Shown: positions 17,014 to 27,872, counted from the first letter of the stretch. The stretch: 64,000 nucleotides of DNA from Alicyclobacillus pomorum DSM 14955 (GCF_000472905.1 NZ_AXAR01000009.1:1-64000), one strand, 5' to 3'. Notes: generated by a model from the letters alone, not told the origin. Numbers and translations are program-made.

Positions 17014-17307
17014 TCTGGCAAACAATCCGTTTATGATTGTAGATCATGAAGTATGCAAGGCTTGAATGAGCCCCGACAACACGACTCCGCCATCGCTTGA
17101 GATATCAGAGATTTCAAAATCGCATAGAATACAGATGGGATTTTGCGAATTTTTGAAGTGCCTCATTCAGGTTCACAGACACGCTCTGCTTTGTAAAAAG
17201 CGACGACAACCGAAGTAACATCTACTCGTGCTGAACCAAGCTAGTGATTGTGCAAAACGCTTACATAGAAAGACGCAGGTACAGTTGCATCGGGTTGTTG
17301 CCACAGG
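17014..17307. other. Intergenic region before the GGDEF gene
   Basis: About 290 bases of lower G+C. They probably hold the promoter of the GGDEF gene, but no convincing -35/-10 pair or ribosome site could be fixed. No coding frame looks real. Confidence 0.3.
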
Positions 17308-18321
17308 TTGGACTTTGCTCACCGGGTGGTGCTGAAGCTGTTAAAGCTTTCCGAACACAAAGTTGTTTTGGCCACCGTGCTGTTTGGCGTGATTGGCGAA
17401 TTTGTGATGTTGAGCAACCACATGGATGTTCAGGCTGCTTTGAACGGTGCAGCGATTCTTTTGATCACGGTGGCGGTGTCTATGCCACAGCGGGCCCGAT
17501 GGACAAGCGTGCTGCTCTTAGGCATGGCCGCTTGCGTGCTTGCGGCTTGGACGTGGGTGCAGCCGGAATTTGTGCTCTCTACATTGGTGATTTCAGCCGT
17601 GGCGGGGAGTTTCATTTCGGTGCGCGTGAAGCCGCAACTGGGACTCGCGTTCTTCTTTGTGGAATTGGCAGTGTCTGCGGAACCTATGTACCGGATGCTC
17701 CACGACCAATTCCCGTTGCTGATGGTGGTGATGGTCGGTGGCAGTGTGGTACTTGCCCTGCAGGTGTACGAGGTGTCGGTCAAGTTTCACCAATACCGGC
17801 GCTTGTCCATTTACGACGAGCTGACGGGGCTGCACAACGCGCGCTACTTTCGGCACAAGCTGAACGAGTATTACAACCATTGGAAGGTAAACAGCCTCTG
17901 CTTACTGCTGTTTGACCTGGACCGCTTTAAGCTGGTCAACGACACCCTCGGCCATCGCGCGGGCGACGAAGTCCTCAAGAGAGCAGCACAAATCTTGCAG
18001 GAGCACGCTTCGCCGGCGGTTGTGAGCAGATACGGCGGGGAAGAGTTTGCCGTCATGTTGCCAAACGCCAGTGAGGCAGAAGCGAGGGAACTCGCCGAGA
18101 AACTGCGCGTGGTCCTGGAGTCCACGGTTCTCTGTGGCGTTCCAGTGACGCTGTCCTGTGGCATTGTGTACTGTGAAAACCGGAGCGTTGGCCCGGATGA
18201 GCTGTTTGACGCTGCAGACCGGGCGCTGTACGAGGCCAAAAAGATGAGAAACTGCGTATGCGTCTACTCCGGAGGCCATGCGAATCACCAGGCGGCCGCT
18301 ACGGTAGACCCGGTACACTAG
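17308..18321 (+). CDS. Membrane-bound diguanylate cyclase (GGDEF domain)
   Basis: A 337-aa protein. About six hydrophobic segments fill residues 15-155. A C-terminal GGDEF domain follows, with YDELTGLHNARYF, FDLDRFKLVNDTLGH and the active-site loop RYGGEEFAVMLP (about 235-246), so the signature is G-G-E-E-F and catalysis is expected. The RxxD inhibitory site five residues upstream is absent (S-P-A-V-V-S-R-Y before GGEEF). It makes c-di-GMP in response to an unknown membrane signal. The TTG start at 17308 has no clear ribosome site, and GTG 17323 or 17326 are alternatives. Its stop lies one base from that of the converging TRIC gene. Confidence 0.85.
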   Translation: MDFAHRVVLKLLKLSEHKVVLATVLFGVIGEFVMLSNHMDVQAALNGAAILLITVAVSMPQRARWTSVLLLGMAACVLAAWTWVQPEFVLSTLVISAVAGSFISVRVKPQLGLAFFFVELAVSAEPMYRMLHDQFPLLMVVMVGGSVVLALQVYEVSVKFHQYRRLSIYDELTGLHNARYFRHKLNEYYNHWKVNSLCLLLFDLDRFKLVNDTLGHRAGDEVLKRAAQILQEHASPAVVSRYGGEEFAVMLPNASEAEARELAEKLRVVLESTVLCGVPVTLSCGIVYCENRSVGPDELFDAADRALYEAKKMRNCVCVYSGGHANHQAAATVDPVH

Positions 18322-18322
18322 G

Positions 18323-18979
18323 TCACAGGGAATGCGCGTCCGTCTTGGATGAACCGGTTGTCGCCCATTTGCGCTTCGGAACATGCCAGTGAAAGATCAC
18401 GGAAAGCATTCGCAACACAAACACGACGGTGAGCAACAGGTACAGCTGCCACGGAGAATGTGCATCGACCAAGTGAAGGCCTACTGCGGCGCCAGCGACA
18501 GCCGCCCACAACGCGTAAATCTCCTCCCGGAGTACGAGGGGTTTGCGGCCGGCCAACAGGTCCCGAATCACGCCGCCGCCAATGCCGGTGATGACGGCCG
18601 CAACAATGACGGTCCCCACGGAGTACTTCATCTGCGCCGCGTACAAAGCGCCTTGAATGGTGAATGCCGACAAGCCCAGCGCGTCAAACACGTTGACCCA
18701 CCGCGGCAACCAGTGTTGGACCCAGCGAACCGGCAATACAATGATGATGGCTGTCGCTACAAACGCTGCATTAAACAGTGCCGATTGGCTCCAAATGCTC
18801 GAGACGGGCAATCCAATGAACAGGTTGCGCAGGAGCCCGCCACCGAACGTGGTGACCAGGGCCAGGACCAATACGCCGAATATGTCGTACTCTTCTTCCA
18901 TCGCCACAATCGCTCCGCTGAGCGCGAACGCAATGGTACCAATCAAAGTGAAGACGTGCCACGTCATCTTTCTGCTCAC
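18323..18979 (-). CDS. TRIC-type (UPF0126) cation channel family protein
   Basis: A 218-aa membrane protein with the duplicated three-helix unit of prokaryotic trimeric intracellular cation channels. Each half contains the Gly-rich kink motif: F-G-G-G-L-L-R-N in the first and I-G-G-G-V-I-R-D in the second, with the typical A-L-S-G and A-F-T-I-Q-G-A segments before them. It is predicted to form a K+-permeable trimer, though bacterial members were long annotated as 'YicG/UPF0126'. The start is GTG 18979, with AAGGAGG very close; ATG 18967 is an alternative. Confidence 0.87.
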   Translation of the reverse strand: MSRKMTWHVFTLIGTIAFALSGAIVAMEEEYDIFGVLVLALVTTFGGGLLRNLFIGLPVSSIWSQSALFNAAFVATAIIIVLPVRWVQHWLPRWVNVFDALGLSAFTIQGALYAAQMKYSVGTVIVAAVITGIGGGVIRDLLAGRKPLVLREEIYALWAAVAGAAVGLHLVDAHSPWQLYLLLTVVFVLRMLSVIFHWHVPKRKWATTGSSKTDAHSL

Positions 18980-19527
18980 AACCTCCTTCCCGACCGCGCT
19001 ATTGTACCACGCGGAGGCTGTTTCCGTTAGATAGTCTCAGCGACGTTGCGGTGCAGAAATACGTACCTGAATCGTCATATTTTTCATTGTCGTGGCCCCG
19101 CCCGTGGGCTGGCTTTACATTCATGAGCGATTTTCAAAATGTGTAAAGTGGCTGCGGCCACTGTGTATTGCGCCGTATGCAGAACGTCAGCGTCTTACCG
19201 GAGTCGCGCACGATAACACAAATGTGAAGTGTTCATCATGAAAATACTAAATAACGATAGAGAAGCACTATACAAATGTGAGATAATTCGGAGCGACAGA
19301 TACAAACTGCGGCGCGATTCGTAGAGGCTGGAGATTATTTTCTTCTAAAATCCAAAGCCTCAATGTTTGGTTGCGGCTGTACCTGTTATTGGGTCGTGTG
19401 CTGTAGGTGGCGCCGTCGTGTGTTTCGATGGCTCACCAGGAAAGGACAGCCAGGTCTCCCACGGATCTGTCGACCGATAGAGAAACTGCACATTCCTGTT
19501 GTAGAAATGTTCGGATGGAGGCTGTTT
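18980..19527 (+). promoter_or_regulatory. Long leader of the stalk-glucosaminidase gene
   Basis: About 550 bases with no convincing gene. The last 165 bases lie in an open frame that runs into the glucosaminidase, but it has no ribosome site and a Cys/Trp/Arg-rich composition, so it is leader rather than coding. It contains several short helices (for example GGCT...AGCC around 19428-19452) and a G+C content above the preceding AT-rich 100 bases. It may hold a regulatory RNA, but I could not match it to any riboswitch class. Confidence 0.35.
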
Positions 19528-21648
19528 ATGAAGAGATATCCAGTTGCTTTTGTATCTACCATACCAACCATTTTGGCTCTTGCCGCTCATTCACCGATTG
19601 TACAAGCCAGCACTTATCCCACCGTGACCACGCAGTCTACTTCCAATGCACTGGCTGTCAAACATATCTATTTCAACAACCAGTTACAGTCGAGTCCTTA
19701 CGGCATCGTTGAAAACAACACCACCTACCTCCCAATTTGGTATGTCATGCAGGTACTCAATCGTATCGGTATTGAAAATACCTGGAATCACAAACAATGG
19801 AACCTTTCTGTCCCGTCTTCGTATGAAATAAACTGGAATAATATCTCGGTGGGTTCCGGAGATTCGAGCATTTCTTTGAATGGTACTGTTGTCCAGAAGG
19901 TCAATGCCTTGGTTCACGTTGACCCTGCGTCCGGGAAAGAAACAACATTTATGCCGATTTGGTACGTCATGAAAGTACTGAATTGGATAGGCATTCAATC
20001 TACATGGAACGGTACCGATTGGAGAATGATGCCTCCCGCTGGTGATGGGATTACGGACGTTCGTGTACGGCATATTTACTACGATGGCAAGCTGATGTCG
20101 AGCCCGTACGGATTCGTGAAAAACAACACGACCTACATGCCGGTCTGGTACATACAAAATGTGCTAAAGAGTATCGGTATCCCAAACACATTTTCAAATC
20201 AGTCCTGGAGTCTCAGCATTCCGTCTTACTACAATCTAGATCTATCCAACATTTCAGTTGGACAAGGTAGTACATCCATTTCTTTGAACGGAACCGTCGT
20301 CATTCGAACGGATACGCTTTCGCACCTTGATCCCTATTCCGGAAATCAGACAACATACATTCCTATCTGGTCTGTCATGCAGGCCTTGAATCGAATTGGG
20401 ATCAAGTCATCATGGGTCAACGCCACGGATTGGCAACTGACACCGTCATTTACGACCGTGGATTTGCGGTATCCTGCGCCTGGGAATATCACGGCATCAT
20501 CGATTGACAGTTTCTTGAAGAGTCACAACAGCCCGTTTACGGGACTTGGGGCATCCTACATATACGCGCAAAATACCTATGGGGTTGATGCAAATTACCT
20601 TGTCTCTCACTCGATTGAGGAATCTGGTTGGACTGGTAGTGATTTGTCGACGCATAACAACAATCTATATGGATACGGGGCATATGATTGGGATCCAAAT
20701 GCGGCAGGAATGTTCCCGAGTGACGATTATGCCATCCGGTTCCAGGCGTGGGAAGTTCGCAACAATTATTTAACACCAGGTTCATCCCATTACGTAGCTC
20801 CGACTCTAACGGGTATGAACCGCAATTACGCGTCAGACCCCAACTGGGCCGCGAATATCGGGGCAATTATGAACGAACTTGCTGCATCGACGAACGACTC
20901 CGTTCAAAGCTATAAACAGTGGACGGGTGACACATCTACGCCCGCACCAACACCGAATAGCACGGAGGAGCCAGTGTTCTATTTGAATGGGGCAAGTGGG
21001 GTGATTCAAACCAATCCCACGTATCAAGGCTTGCCATATTACCCAGACATGGCGTCCGGTGAAACGGAGATGTACTACGGACAAACGCTGCAACTCAATA
21101 GTTCCGGTACCAATGTTGTCACACTGCAAACGTATTTGAATCAGACCATTCATAGCGGGCTTGTCGTGGATGGACAGTTTGGGCAACTGACGAAGGAAGC
21201 AGTCATCAATTTCCAAAAGCAGAATGGCCTGCAGGAAACGGGTACGTGGGACTACACTTTGTGGAAGCAATATATTGAACCCTCCGTTTCTGTGATTCCT
21301 GCGGGGACGAGCGTTCACATCGACCAAATGAAACAAGGCATGTCTGGCCCCTACGTGATGGAGTGGTATCATATCCCGGGGTACGGTTGGGTGGACGGTC
21401 AGTATGTACATTTCGACAACGTGTACCGCGTGACGGTTCAGAATCCAAATTCGCCGCAAACCTCTGTACCCGTGTATGATGGATCAGGTCAGCAAATTGC
21501 AATGTTGCATTCCGGTGACTTTGTGGTTTCAACGAATGCTCAAGGGGCAGGCGGAATGATTCCAATTCAGTTTGCCAATGAATGGACGGGGCAACTGATG
21601 ACGGGGTACATACATACCTCCGATGGCTGGTTAACGCCACAAGAGTAA
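19528..21648 (+). CDS. Secreted N-acetylglucosaminidase with four stalk modules and PG-binding domain
   Basis: A 706-aa exported autolysin-like protein. The start is ATG 19528, with GGAGG 8 nt upstream, opening the signal peptide MKRYPVAFVSTIPTILALAA. Four modules of about 75 aa follow (residues 40-310), each with a variant of S-S-P-Y-G-F-V-x-N-N-T-T-Y-x-P-x-W-Y and a closing x-W-x-L-x-x-P. Residues about 325-470 form a GH73/LytG-like glucosaminidase domain with the likely catalytic Glu in VSHSIEESGW and L-Y-G-Y-G-A-Y-D-W-D. A peptidoglycan-binding domain lies around 525-595 (V-V-T-L-Q-T-Y-L, D-G-Q-F-G, F-Q-K-Q-N-G-L), and an SH3-like tail ends the protein. A role in cell-wall turnover is inferred. 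Confidence 0.85.
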   Translation: MKRYPVAFVSTIPTILALAAHSPIVQASTYPTVTTQSTSNALAVKHIYFNNQLQSSPYGIVENNTTYLPIWYVMQVLNRIGIENTWNHKQWNLSVPSSYEINWNNISVGSGDSSISLNGTVVQKVNALVHVDPASGKETTFMPIWYVMKVLNWIGIQSTWNGTDWRMMPPAGDGITDVRVRHIYYDGKLMSSPYGFVKNNTTYMPVWYIQNVLKSIGIPNTFSNQSWSLSIPSYYNLDLSNISVGQGSTSISLNGTVVIRTDTLSHLDPYSGNQTTYIPIWSVMQALNRIGIKSSWVNATDWQLTPSFTTVDLRYPAPGNITASSIDSFLKSHNSPFTGLGASYIYAQNTYGVDANYLVSHSIEESGWTGSDLSTHNNNLYGYGAYDWDPNAAGMFPSDDYAIRFQAWEVRNNYLTPGSSHYVAPTLTGMNRNYASDPNWAANIGAIMNELAASTNDSVQSYKQWTGDTSTPAPTPNSTEEPVFYLNGASGVIQTNPTYQGLPYYPDMASGETEMYYGQTLQLNSSGTNVVTLQTYLNQTIHSGLVVDGQFGQLTKEAVINFQKQNGLQETGTWDYTLWKQYIEPSVSVIPAGTSVHIDQMKQGMSGPYVMEWYHIPGYGWVDGQYVHFDNVYRVTVQNPNSPQTSVPVYDGSGQQIAMLHSGDFVVSTNAQGAGGMIPIQFANEWTGQLMTGYIHTSDGWLTPQE

Positions 21649-21679
21649 AGTAAAACCACCCGTGTTAGGTGGTTTTACT
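21649..21679 (+). terminator. Terminator hairpin 1 after the glucosaminidase
   Basis: AGTAAAACCACC (21649-21660) and GGTGGTTTTACT (21668-21679) form a perfect 12-bp stem, with the T-run inside the 3' arm. It starts at the stop codon. Confidence 0.8.
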
Positions 21680-21680
21680 C

Positions 21681-21707
21681 AGGCTGCCGAGAAACCCTCG
21701 GCAGCCT
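21681..21707. terminator. Hairpin 2 between converging genes
   Basis: AGGCTGCCGAG and CTCGGCAGCCT form a perfect 11-bp GC-rich stem with a 5-nt loop, directly after hairpin 1. No T-run follows on either strand. Confidence 0.6.
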
Positions 21708-21736
21708 GAACAACACACAAATAACCAAAAACATGT

Positions 21737-21766
21737 GATAAAGAGGCGCCCACGCGCCTCTTTATC
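21737..21766. terminator. Hairpin 3, bidirectional terminator
   Basis: GATAAAGAGGCGC and GCGCCTCTTTATC form a perfect 13-bp stem with a 4-nt loop. AAAG/CTTT inside the stem gives T-runs on both strands. It serves the permease gene ending at 21804 on the minus strand and backs up hairpin 1 for the plus strand. Confidence 0.75.
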
Positions 21767-21803
21767 GACAATCTGAGTAAAGTCCGCTTTTCCTTAAATC
21801 GCT

Positions 21804-23402
21804 TTACGCAAGAATTTGCGTAGCCTGCGTTGACTGGTGGAATTCGGCTTCCACACGTTCCACGTGCTCGGTTGTAAACCCGCTGTGAATCCCCCAATAA
21901 TAGAAGACCAGTGACGACAGGGCCACAACCACCATGTCCCATCCGTACGGAATCACGTTGATTCCGCCAAACTCACTGCTTCCAAGCCAAGCCATGAGCA
22001 TCATGTAGAACATGTATGCGACGAGCCAGGCACCCGCCTTAAGATGTCGGCCAAATCCGGACCATCCGTCTTTCCCTTGGTAATACAGGAAAATCGGGAG
22101 ACCGATGAGCATGACAAAAATGACTTCGCCGTTCAACGGCCATTTTGCCCAGTGCAGAATCAGGGAAGCCGCCACGAATGCCATGGGCGCTATCCAGCGG
22201 AGTCCCTTCAACTTGAGCGGTCGATGCAGATGCGCTCCCGTCTTCCGCAAGGAAACCACTGCGACCGGGCTCGTGAGATAGGAAATGATGGTCGCGACGG
22301 AAATGACGCTGGAGAGTTGATCCCAACCATGGAATAACAGTAGGAATACGTACTCCACGGCGAGATTCAACAACATCGCTCGGCGCGGTATTTTGTAGAA
22401 CGGATGGACGGCTCCAAACACTTTTGGAAACCAACCGTTTTCGGTCATGCCGACAATCATCCGCGAGGTCGTCGCCGTGTAGGTCGTCCCCGTACCGGAT
22501 GGTGAGACAAACGCGTCCGCGAACAAAACCACAGCGAGCCAGTTCAGTCCCCAGGCCATTGCCAGGTCAGCAAACGGCGAGTTCAGTTTGATGCCGCCCC
22601 AACCGTGAGCCGCCATATCAGGTTTGACAGAGCCGATGAACGCCACCTGCAACAGGACGTAGATGACCCCGGCAATGAAGATGGATCCAAGGACAGCCCG
22701 CGGCACCGTCTTGTTTGGTTTTTTTGCCTCACCCGCCAAATTGACAGGGCTTTGGAATCCGTTGAACGCGAAGATCACGCCTGAGGTCGCGATGGCCGTC
22801 AGTACACTGGCCCAGCCGTTCGGAACGAATCCACCGTAGTGCGAAAAGTTTCCGGGGTGAAACCCGGCAACCAAAAGTCCAATCGCTGTCAGCGCTGGAA
22901 TGGCCAATTTGAAAACCGTAATCAAGGTATTGACGCGTGCGAACAGTTCCAATGTCCAGTAGTTGATGAAGAAGTACACCAACACAAGTACAGCCGCACA
23001 TAGCAACCCAGGCGTCGTCAACGCTGTCCCTGTGTAGAGCGTATGAGCCCAGTGCCAAGGCCAGGAACTCATATACTGTATAGAAGCTTCCGCTTCAATG
23101 GGAATCACGGACACAATCGCAATCCAGTTTGCCCAACCCGCCATGAACCCAGTGAGGGAACCGTGGGAATACTGCGCGTACCGGACGGCCCCCCCAGACA
23201 GAGGGAACATGGCCCCGAGTTCGGCATATGTCAGGCCAATCAACAAAATCGCGCCCATGCCGAGAATCCAGGCGAAAATGGCTGCAGGGCCTGCGACTTT
23301 CGCCGCTTTCCAGGCTCCGAAAAGCCAACCGGACCCAATAATCGAACCCACGCCTGTCATGGTCAATGCAAATGTTCCGAGCTTTCTGTTCAGGTTCTGC
23401 AT
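21804..23402 (-). CDS. APC-family amino-acid permease (YveA-like)
   Basis: A 532-aa permease with about 14 membrane helices. The N-terminus T-G-V-G-S-I-I-G-S-G-W-L-F-G is the unwound helix-1 substrate motif of APC transporters, and G-V-I-F-A-F-N-G-F-Q-S with the following P-R-A-V-L-G are also typical. Overall length and sequence style resemble B. subtilis YveA, an aspartate/H+ symporter, but the substrate cannot be fixed by eye. The start at ATG 23402 has AAAGGAG 7 nt upstream; the frame extends 10 codons further without support. It lies downstream of thiC but with about 290 nt and a terminator between them. Confidence 0.83.
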   Translation of the reverse strand: MQNLNRKLGTFALTMTGVGSIIGSGWLFGAWKAAKVAGPAAIFAWILGMGAILLIGLTYAELGAMFPLSGGAVRYAQYSHGSLTGFMAGWANWIAIVSVIPIEAEASIQYMSSWPWHWAHTLYTGTALTTPGLLCAAVLVLVYFFINYWTLELFARVNTLITVFKLAIPALTAIGLLVAGFHPGNFSHYGGFVPNGWASVLTAIATSGVIFAFNGFQSPVNLAGEAKKPNKTVPRAVLGSIFIAGVIYVLLQVAFIGSVKPDMAAHGWGGIKLNSPFADLAMAWGLNWLAVVLFADAFVSPSGTGTTYTATTSRMIVGMTENGWFPKVFGAVHPFYKIPRRAMLLNLAVEYVFLLLFHGWDQLSSVISVATIISYLTSPVAVVSLRKTGAHLHRPLKLKGLRWIAPMAFVAASLILHWAKWPLNGEVIFVMLIGLPIFLYYQGKDGWSGFGRHLKAGAWLVAYMFYMMLMAWLGSSEFGGINVIPYGWDMVVVALSSLVFYYWGIHSGFTTEHVERVEAEFHQSTQATQILA

Positions 23403-23523
23403 AGAACGCTCCTTTCCAGACCAGGTGTCCATGTGTAAGAGATAGGTTCAGAGACTGCAGACCAACGTCATTTGGTGTAACAGGCATTTCTGATACGAAA
23501 TCCCCATGTCTATTTATATCAAA

Positions 23524-23545
23524 TGTATATTTCTCTGTATATACA
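23524..23545 (-). promoter_or_regulatory. AT-rich palindrome upstream of the permease
   Basis: TGTATAT (23524-23530) and ATATACA (23539-23545) form a 7-bp inverted repeat with an 8-nt spacer inside an AT-rich promoter-like stretch about 120 nt before the permease start. It is a candidate operator; the regulator is unknown. Confidence 0.35.
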
Positions 23546-23654
23546 ATGTATTTATTGTTCTTAAAACCATCATCTGCCTCTTTACAGAGCCAGAAGGGGG
23601 ACATGAGGAGATTTCGTCCATGAAGGAGCCAGTGACCATGGTACAAAATGAAAC

Positions 23655-23687
23655 AGAGGGAGGTCAATGCAGCCTTTGACCCCTCTT
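23655..23687 (-). terminator. Terminator after thiC
   Basis: On the minus strand GGTCAA and TTGACC, extended by GAGG and TCCCTC with one mismatch, form a stem about 10 nt after the thiC stop, followed by TGTTTCATTTTG. Confidence 0.6.
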
Positions 23688-23696
23688 GATTCACCG

Positions 23697-25680
<1,984 letters not shown>

Positions 25681-25693
25681 GATTGTTGCTTTT

Positions 25694-25722
25694 ACGATAG
25701 CATGGATTGCCATCCTGTTCAA
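25694..25722 (-). promoter_or_regulatory. Promoter of thiC
   Basis: On the minus strand TTGAAC (25722-25717) and TATCGT (25699-25694) are separated by exactly 17 nt, placing the transcript start just before the TPP aptamer. The match to sigma-A consensus is 4/6 and 4/6. Confidence 0.6.
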
Positions 25723-25738
25723 TCGTCTGTGGTGGACG

Positions 25739-26593
25739 TCAACCCGATTTTGGCATAGCCAGCTGTAGGATAAACGGGCGGTGGTCAGAGGCAGTCGTCG
25801 GCAGGGTCCTGGCTGCCACCACCTGGATGTCTGGCGTCACAAGTATGTAGTCCATACGCCGAGTCGGCTTGTCGGCAGGATAGGTGTTACAGGACGGCTT
25901 GCAGGAAACCGTGGCGTCTTGAAAGAGGTTCCACAGCGGGCGCAGTTCCGGCGCCGTGCTCGGGGCGTTGAGGTCGCCAAACAACATCTGGGTTCCTGTA
26001 TCCTTTTCCATAATCCGCACCATGTCGTCCACTTGCTTTTTGCGAACGGTAGGATCCGAACGGTCGTCCAAGTGCGTGACGTACACGTGCAATGGCGTTT
26101 TCCCGACCTCCACCTTGACGTCCACGAAGCCCGGGGCCAGGGCGGGGGCATCGTTTGGATGGTCCGTGGACAGCCGGGCAATCCGATGGTTTTTCTCCTC
26201 GTATATCGGGAACCGGCTGAGTATGGCGGTTCCGTGTTGACGGTTGTGAGCGCCCGGCTTGGCGGGCGGTCTATCGTACATGGGCGCGAAGAAGTAGTTC
26301 ATCTGCAACTCGTACGCCAGCTTCTTCACCTGGTTGTCAAAGTGGCTCCGCGCACTCCAGTTGGCGTCCACCTCTTGTAGTCCCACAATGTCCGGGTGAA
26401 TCCATCGGATGTCTTCGCAGACCCGATACACGTCATACATCTTATCCATGCCGACGCCGGAGTGGATGTTGTACGTCACTGCAGTGATGGTTTGGCCATG
26501 GCCATCGCGCGTCTCTGCGTGAGCAGTGTGCGTCATCGTGCACGTGGACACTGCCACGGCAAGCATCACGGACAACAGCTTCATCATGCGCAT
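25739..26593 (-). CDS. Exported endonuclease/exonuclease/phosphatase-family protein
   Basis: A 284-aa secreted protein of the DNase I/sphingomyelinase (EEP) superfamily. The signal peptide is MRMMKLLSVMLAVAVSTCTM followed by T-H-T-A-H-A. Catalytic elements follow in order: VTYNIHSGVGMD (Asn), VGLQEVD (metal Glu), the TAILSRFP strand, VTHLDDR (His/Asp), FGDLNAPS (Asp-Asn), R-M-D-Y-I-L-V and ASDHRPF (Asp-His). The whole set is intact. The target could be nucleic acid or a phosphodiester lipid. ATG 26593 is favoured over 26638, since GAGG lies upstream and the signal peptide begins there. Confidence 0.85.
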   Translation of the reverse strand: MRMMKLLSVMLAVAVSTCTMTHTAHAETRDGHGQTITAVTYNIHSGVGMDKMYDVYRVCEDIRWIHPDIVGLQEVDANWSARSHFDNQVKKLAYELQMNYFFAPMYDRPPAKPGAHNRQHGTAILSRFPIYEEKNHRIARLSTDHPNDAPALAPGFVDVKVEVGKTPLHVYVTHLDDRSDPTVRKKQVDDMVRIMEKDTGTQMLFGDLNAPSTAPELRPLWNLFQDATVSCKPSCNTYPADKPTRRMDYILVTPDIQVVAARTLPTTASDHRPFILQLAMPKSG

Positions 26594-26828
26594 GCTCCAA
26601 CCTCGTCTCCATCCAGAGTTCACTGATAACATGCCCATTTCCGCGCAATCTATGGCTCACCCCGAAAGGAACCTGCGCTTCGATGTCGCACGGGCGGCTG
26701 GTTCGTGACGAGTCGCATGAGAAGATTGGCGGGAAAGCCCTTGACGAGTTGGCGTACGGGGGGATGGGTAACAACCCATCGCCGAATGACATACATTTTG
26801 GGGGAGATTTCCGAGAGGAGCGTACGCC

Positions 26829-27671
26829 ATGGGATTTCCCCCTCAACAACAAAGCAAACCTGGCATTGAATCCATGATGGTGCCTAGGCCCATATTTGAT
26901 AACCCTGACTATAAACCAGCTGGGAAACTTCTCAACAAGGTAGCGCTCATCACGGGTGGGGATAGTGGCATTGGGAGAGCTGTCGCAGTCGCCTTCGCGA
27001 AAGAAGGTGCGGACATTGCCATCTCATACTTAGATGAACACAGCGATGCAAAAGAAACCAAGTTCTACGTCAAGAAGTACGGGCGCCGCTGCATTACCAT
27101 TCCTGGCGATATTGGGTATGAGCAGCCCTGCCAACAAGCTGTCATGCAAACCATTCGCAAATTTGGCCGTATTGACGTTCTCGTGAATAATGCCGGTGTA
27201 CTGTACATCAGGAACAGTCTACTGGATGTAGATTCGAAGCAACGAGCAAGTACTTTTCACACGAATGTATTTTCGCAGTTCATCTTGACGCAAGCTGCTC
27301 TGCCATACATGAGTCCAGGGAGCTCCATCATCAACACAACATCCATTCGGGCCTATCTGGGATCGCAAGATTCAATCGACTACTCAGCATCTAAAGGAGC
27401 CATTGTTTCGTTTACACGTTCGCTGGCACTATCACTGGCACCGCAAGGGATTCGAGTCAACGGTGTGGCCCCAGGACCCATTTGGACTCCACTCATTCCA
27501 TCGTCCTTACCTCCAGAGCAGATTGCCACGTTTGGAGACGATGTTCCCATGAAGCGTGCCGGTCAACCGTTTGAGGTAGCCCCGGCTTACGTGTTCTTGG
27601 CCTCCGATGACGCATCTTACATATCAGGGCAAATTCTTCACGTGAATGGTGGGGACATTGTAAACGGTTGA
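26829..27671 (+). CDS. SDR oxidoreductase (general-stress GspS/YdaD type)
   Basis: A 280-aa short-chain dehydrogenase with the subfamily-specific N-terminal extension (P-Q-Q-Q-S-K-P-G-I-E-S-M-M-x-P-x-P and Y-K-P-A-G-K-L) found in Bacillus stress proteins of the YdaD/YhxC group. The cofactor loop TGGDSGIGRA, N-N-A-G, the Ser of I-I-N-T-T-S-I, the Y-S-A-S-K dyad (about 190-194) and V-A-P-G-P-I-W-T-P are all present. NADP(H)-dependent reduction of a carbonyl is expected, with substrate unknown. AGAGGAG precedes ATG 26829. Confidence 0.87.
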   Translation: MGFPPQQQSKPGIESMMVPRPIFDNPDYKPAGKLLNKVALITGGDSGIGRAVAVAFAKEGADIAISYLDEHSDAKETKFYVKKYGRRCITIPGDIGYEQPCQQAVMQTIRKFGRIDVLVNNAGVLYIRNSLLDVDSKQRASTFHTNVFSQFILTQAALPYMSPGSSIINTTSIRAYLGSQDSIDYSASKGAIVSFTRSLALSLAPQGIRVNGVAPGPIWTPLIPSSLPPEQIATFGDDVPMKRAGQPFEVAPAYVFLASDDASYISGQILHVNGGDIVNG

Positions 27672-27728
27672 GCCCATCCAATTCCCCTTGGTTTTATGGA
27701 TGCCAACGCAAGACATATCAACAAAAAT

Positions 27729-27760
27729 GGCGTGCTCATTGTCCCATGAATGAGCACGCC
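27729..27760 (-). terminator. Terminator of the BMP gene
   Basis: GGCGTGCTCATT (27729-27740) and AATGAGCACGCC (27749-27760) form a perfect 12-bp stem. On the minus strand it is followed by ATTTTTG, so it terminates the leftward BMP transcript. It may also stop the SDR transcript. Confidence 0.8.
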
Positions 27761-27872
27761 AATCGATACGTCAATTCACTCTTGTTTACTTCAGAACCGA
27801 AGTTAGACTGTGCAACGCCATGGTTTGCTCCGTCATTCTGTGTGATGGCGCCACAGCGGATGGGGCGTAGGG

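Noticed and set aside
19428-19475. B12-box-like AGCCAGG sequence suggesting a cobalamin riboswitch
   Set aside because: Only seven bases match; the rest of the box and the upstream conserved cobalamin segments are missing.
26683-26877. 64-codon frame overlapping the SDR start
   Set aside because: No ribosome site, and it overlaps the well-supported SDR start by about 50 bases; composition not convincing, although a small gene cannot be excluded.
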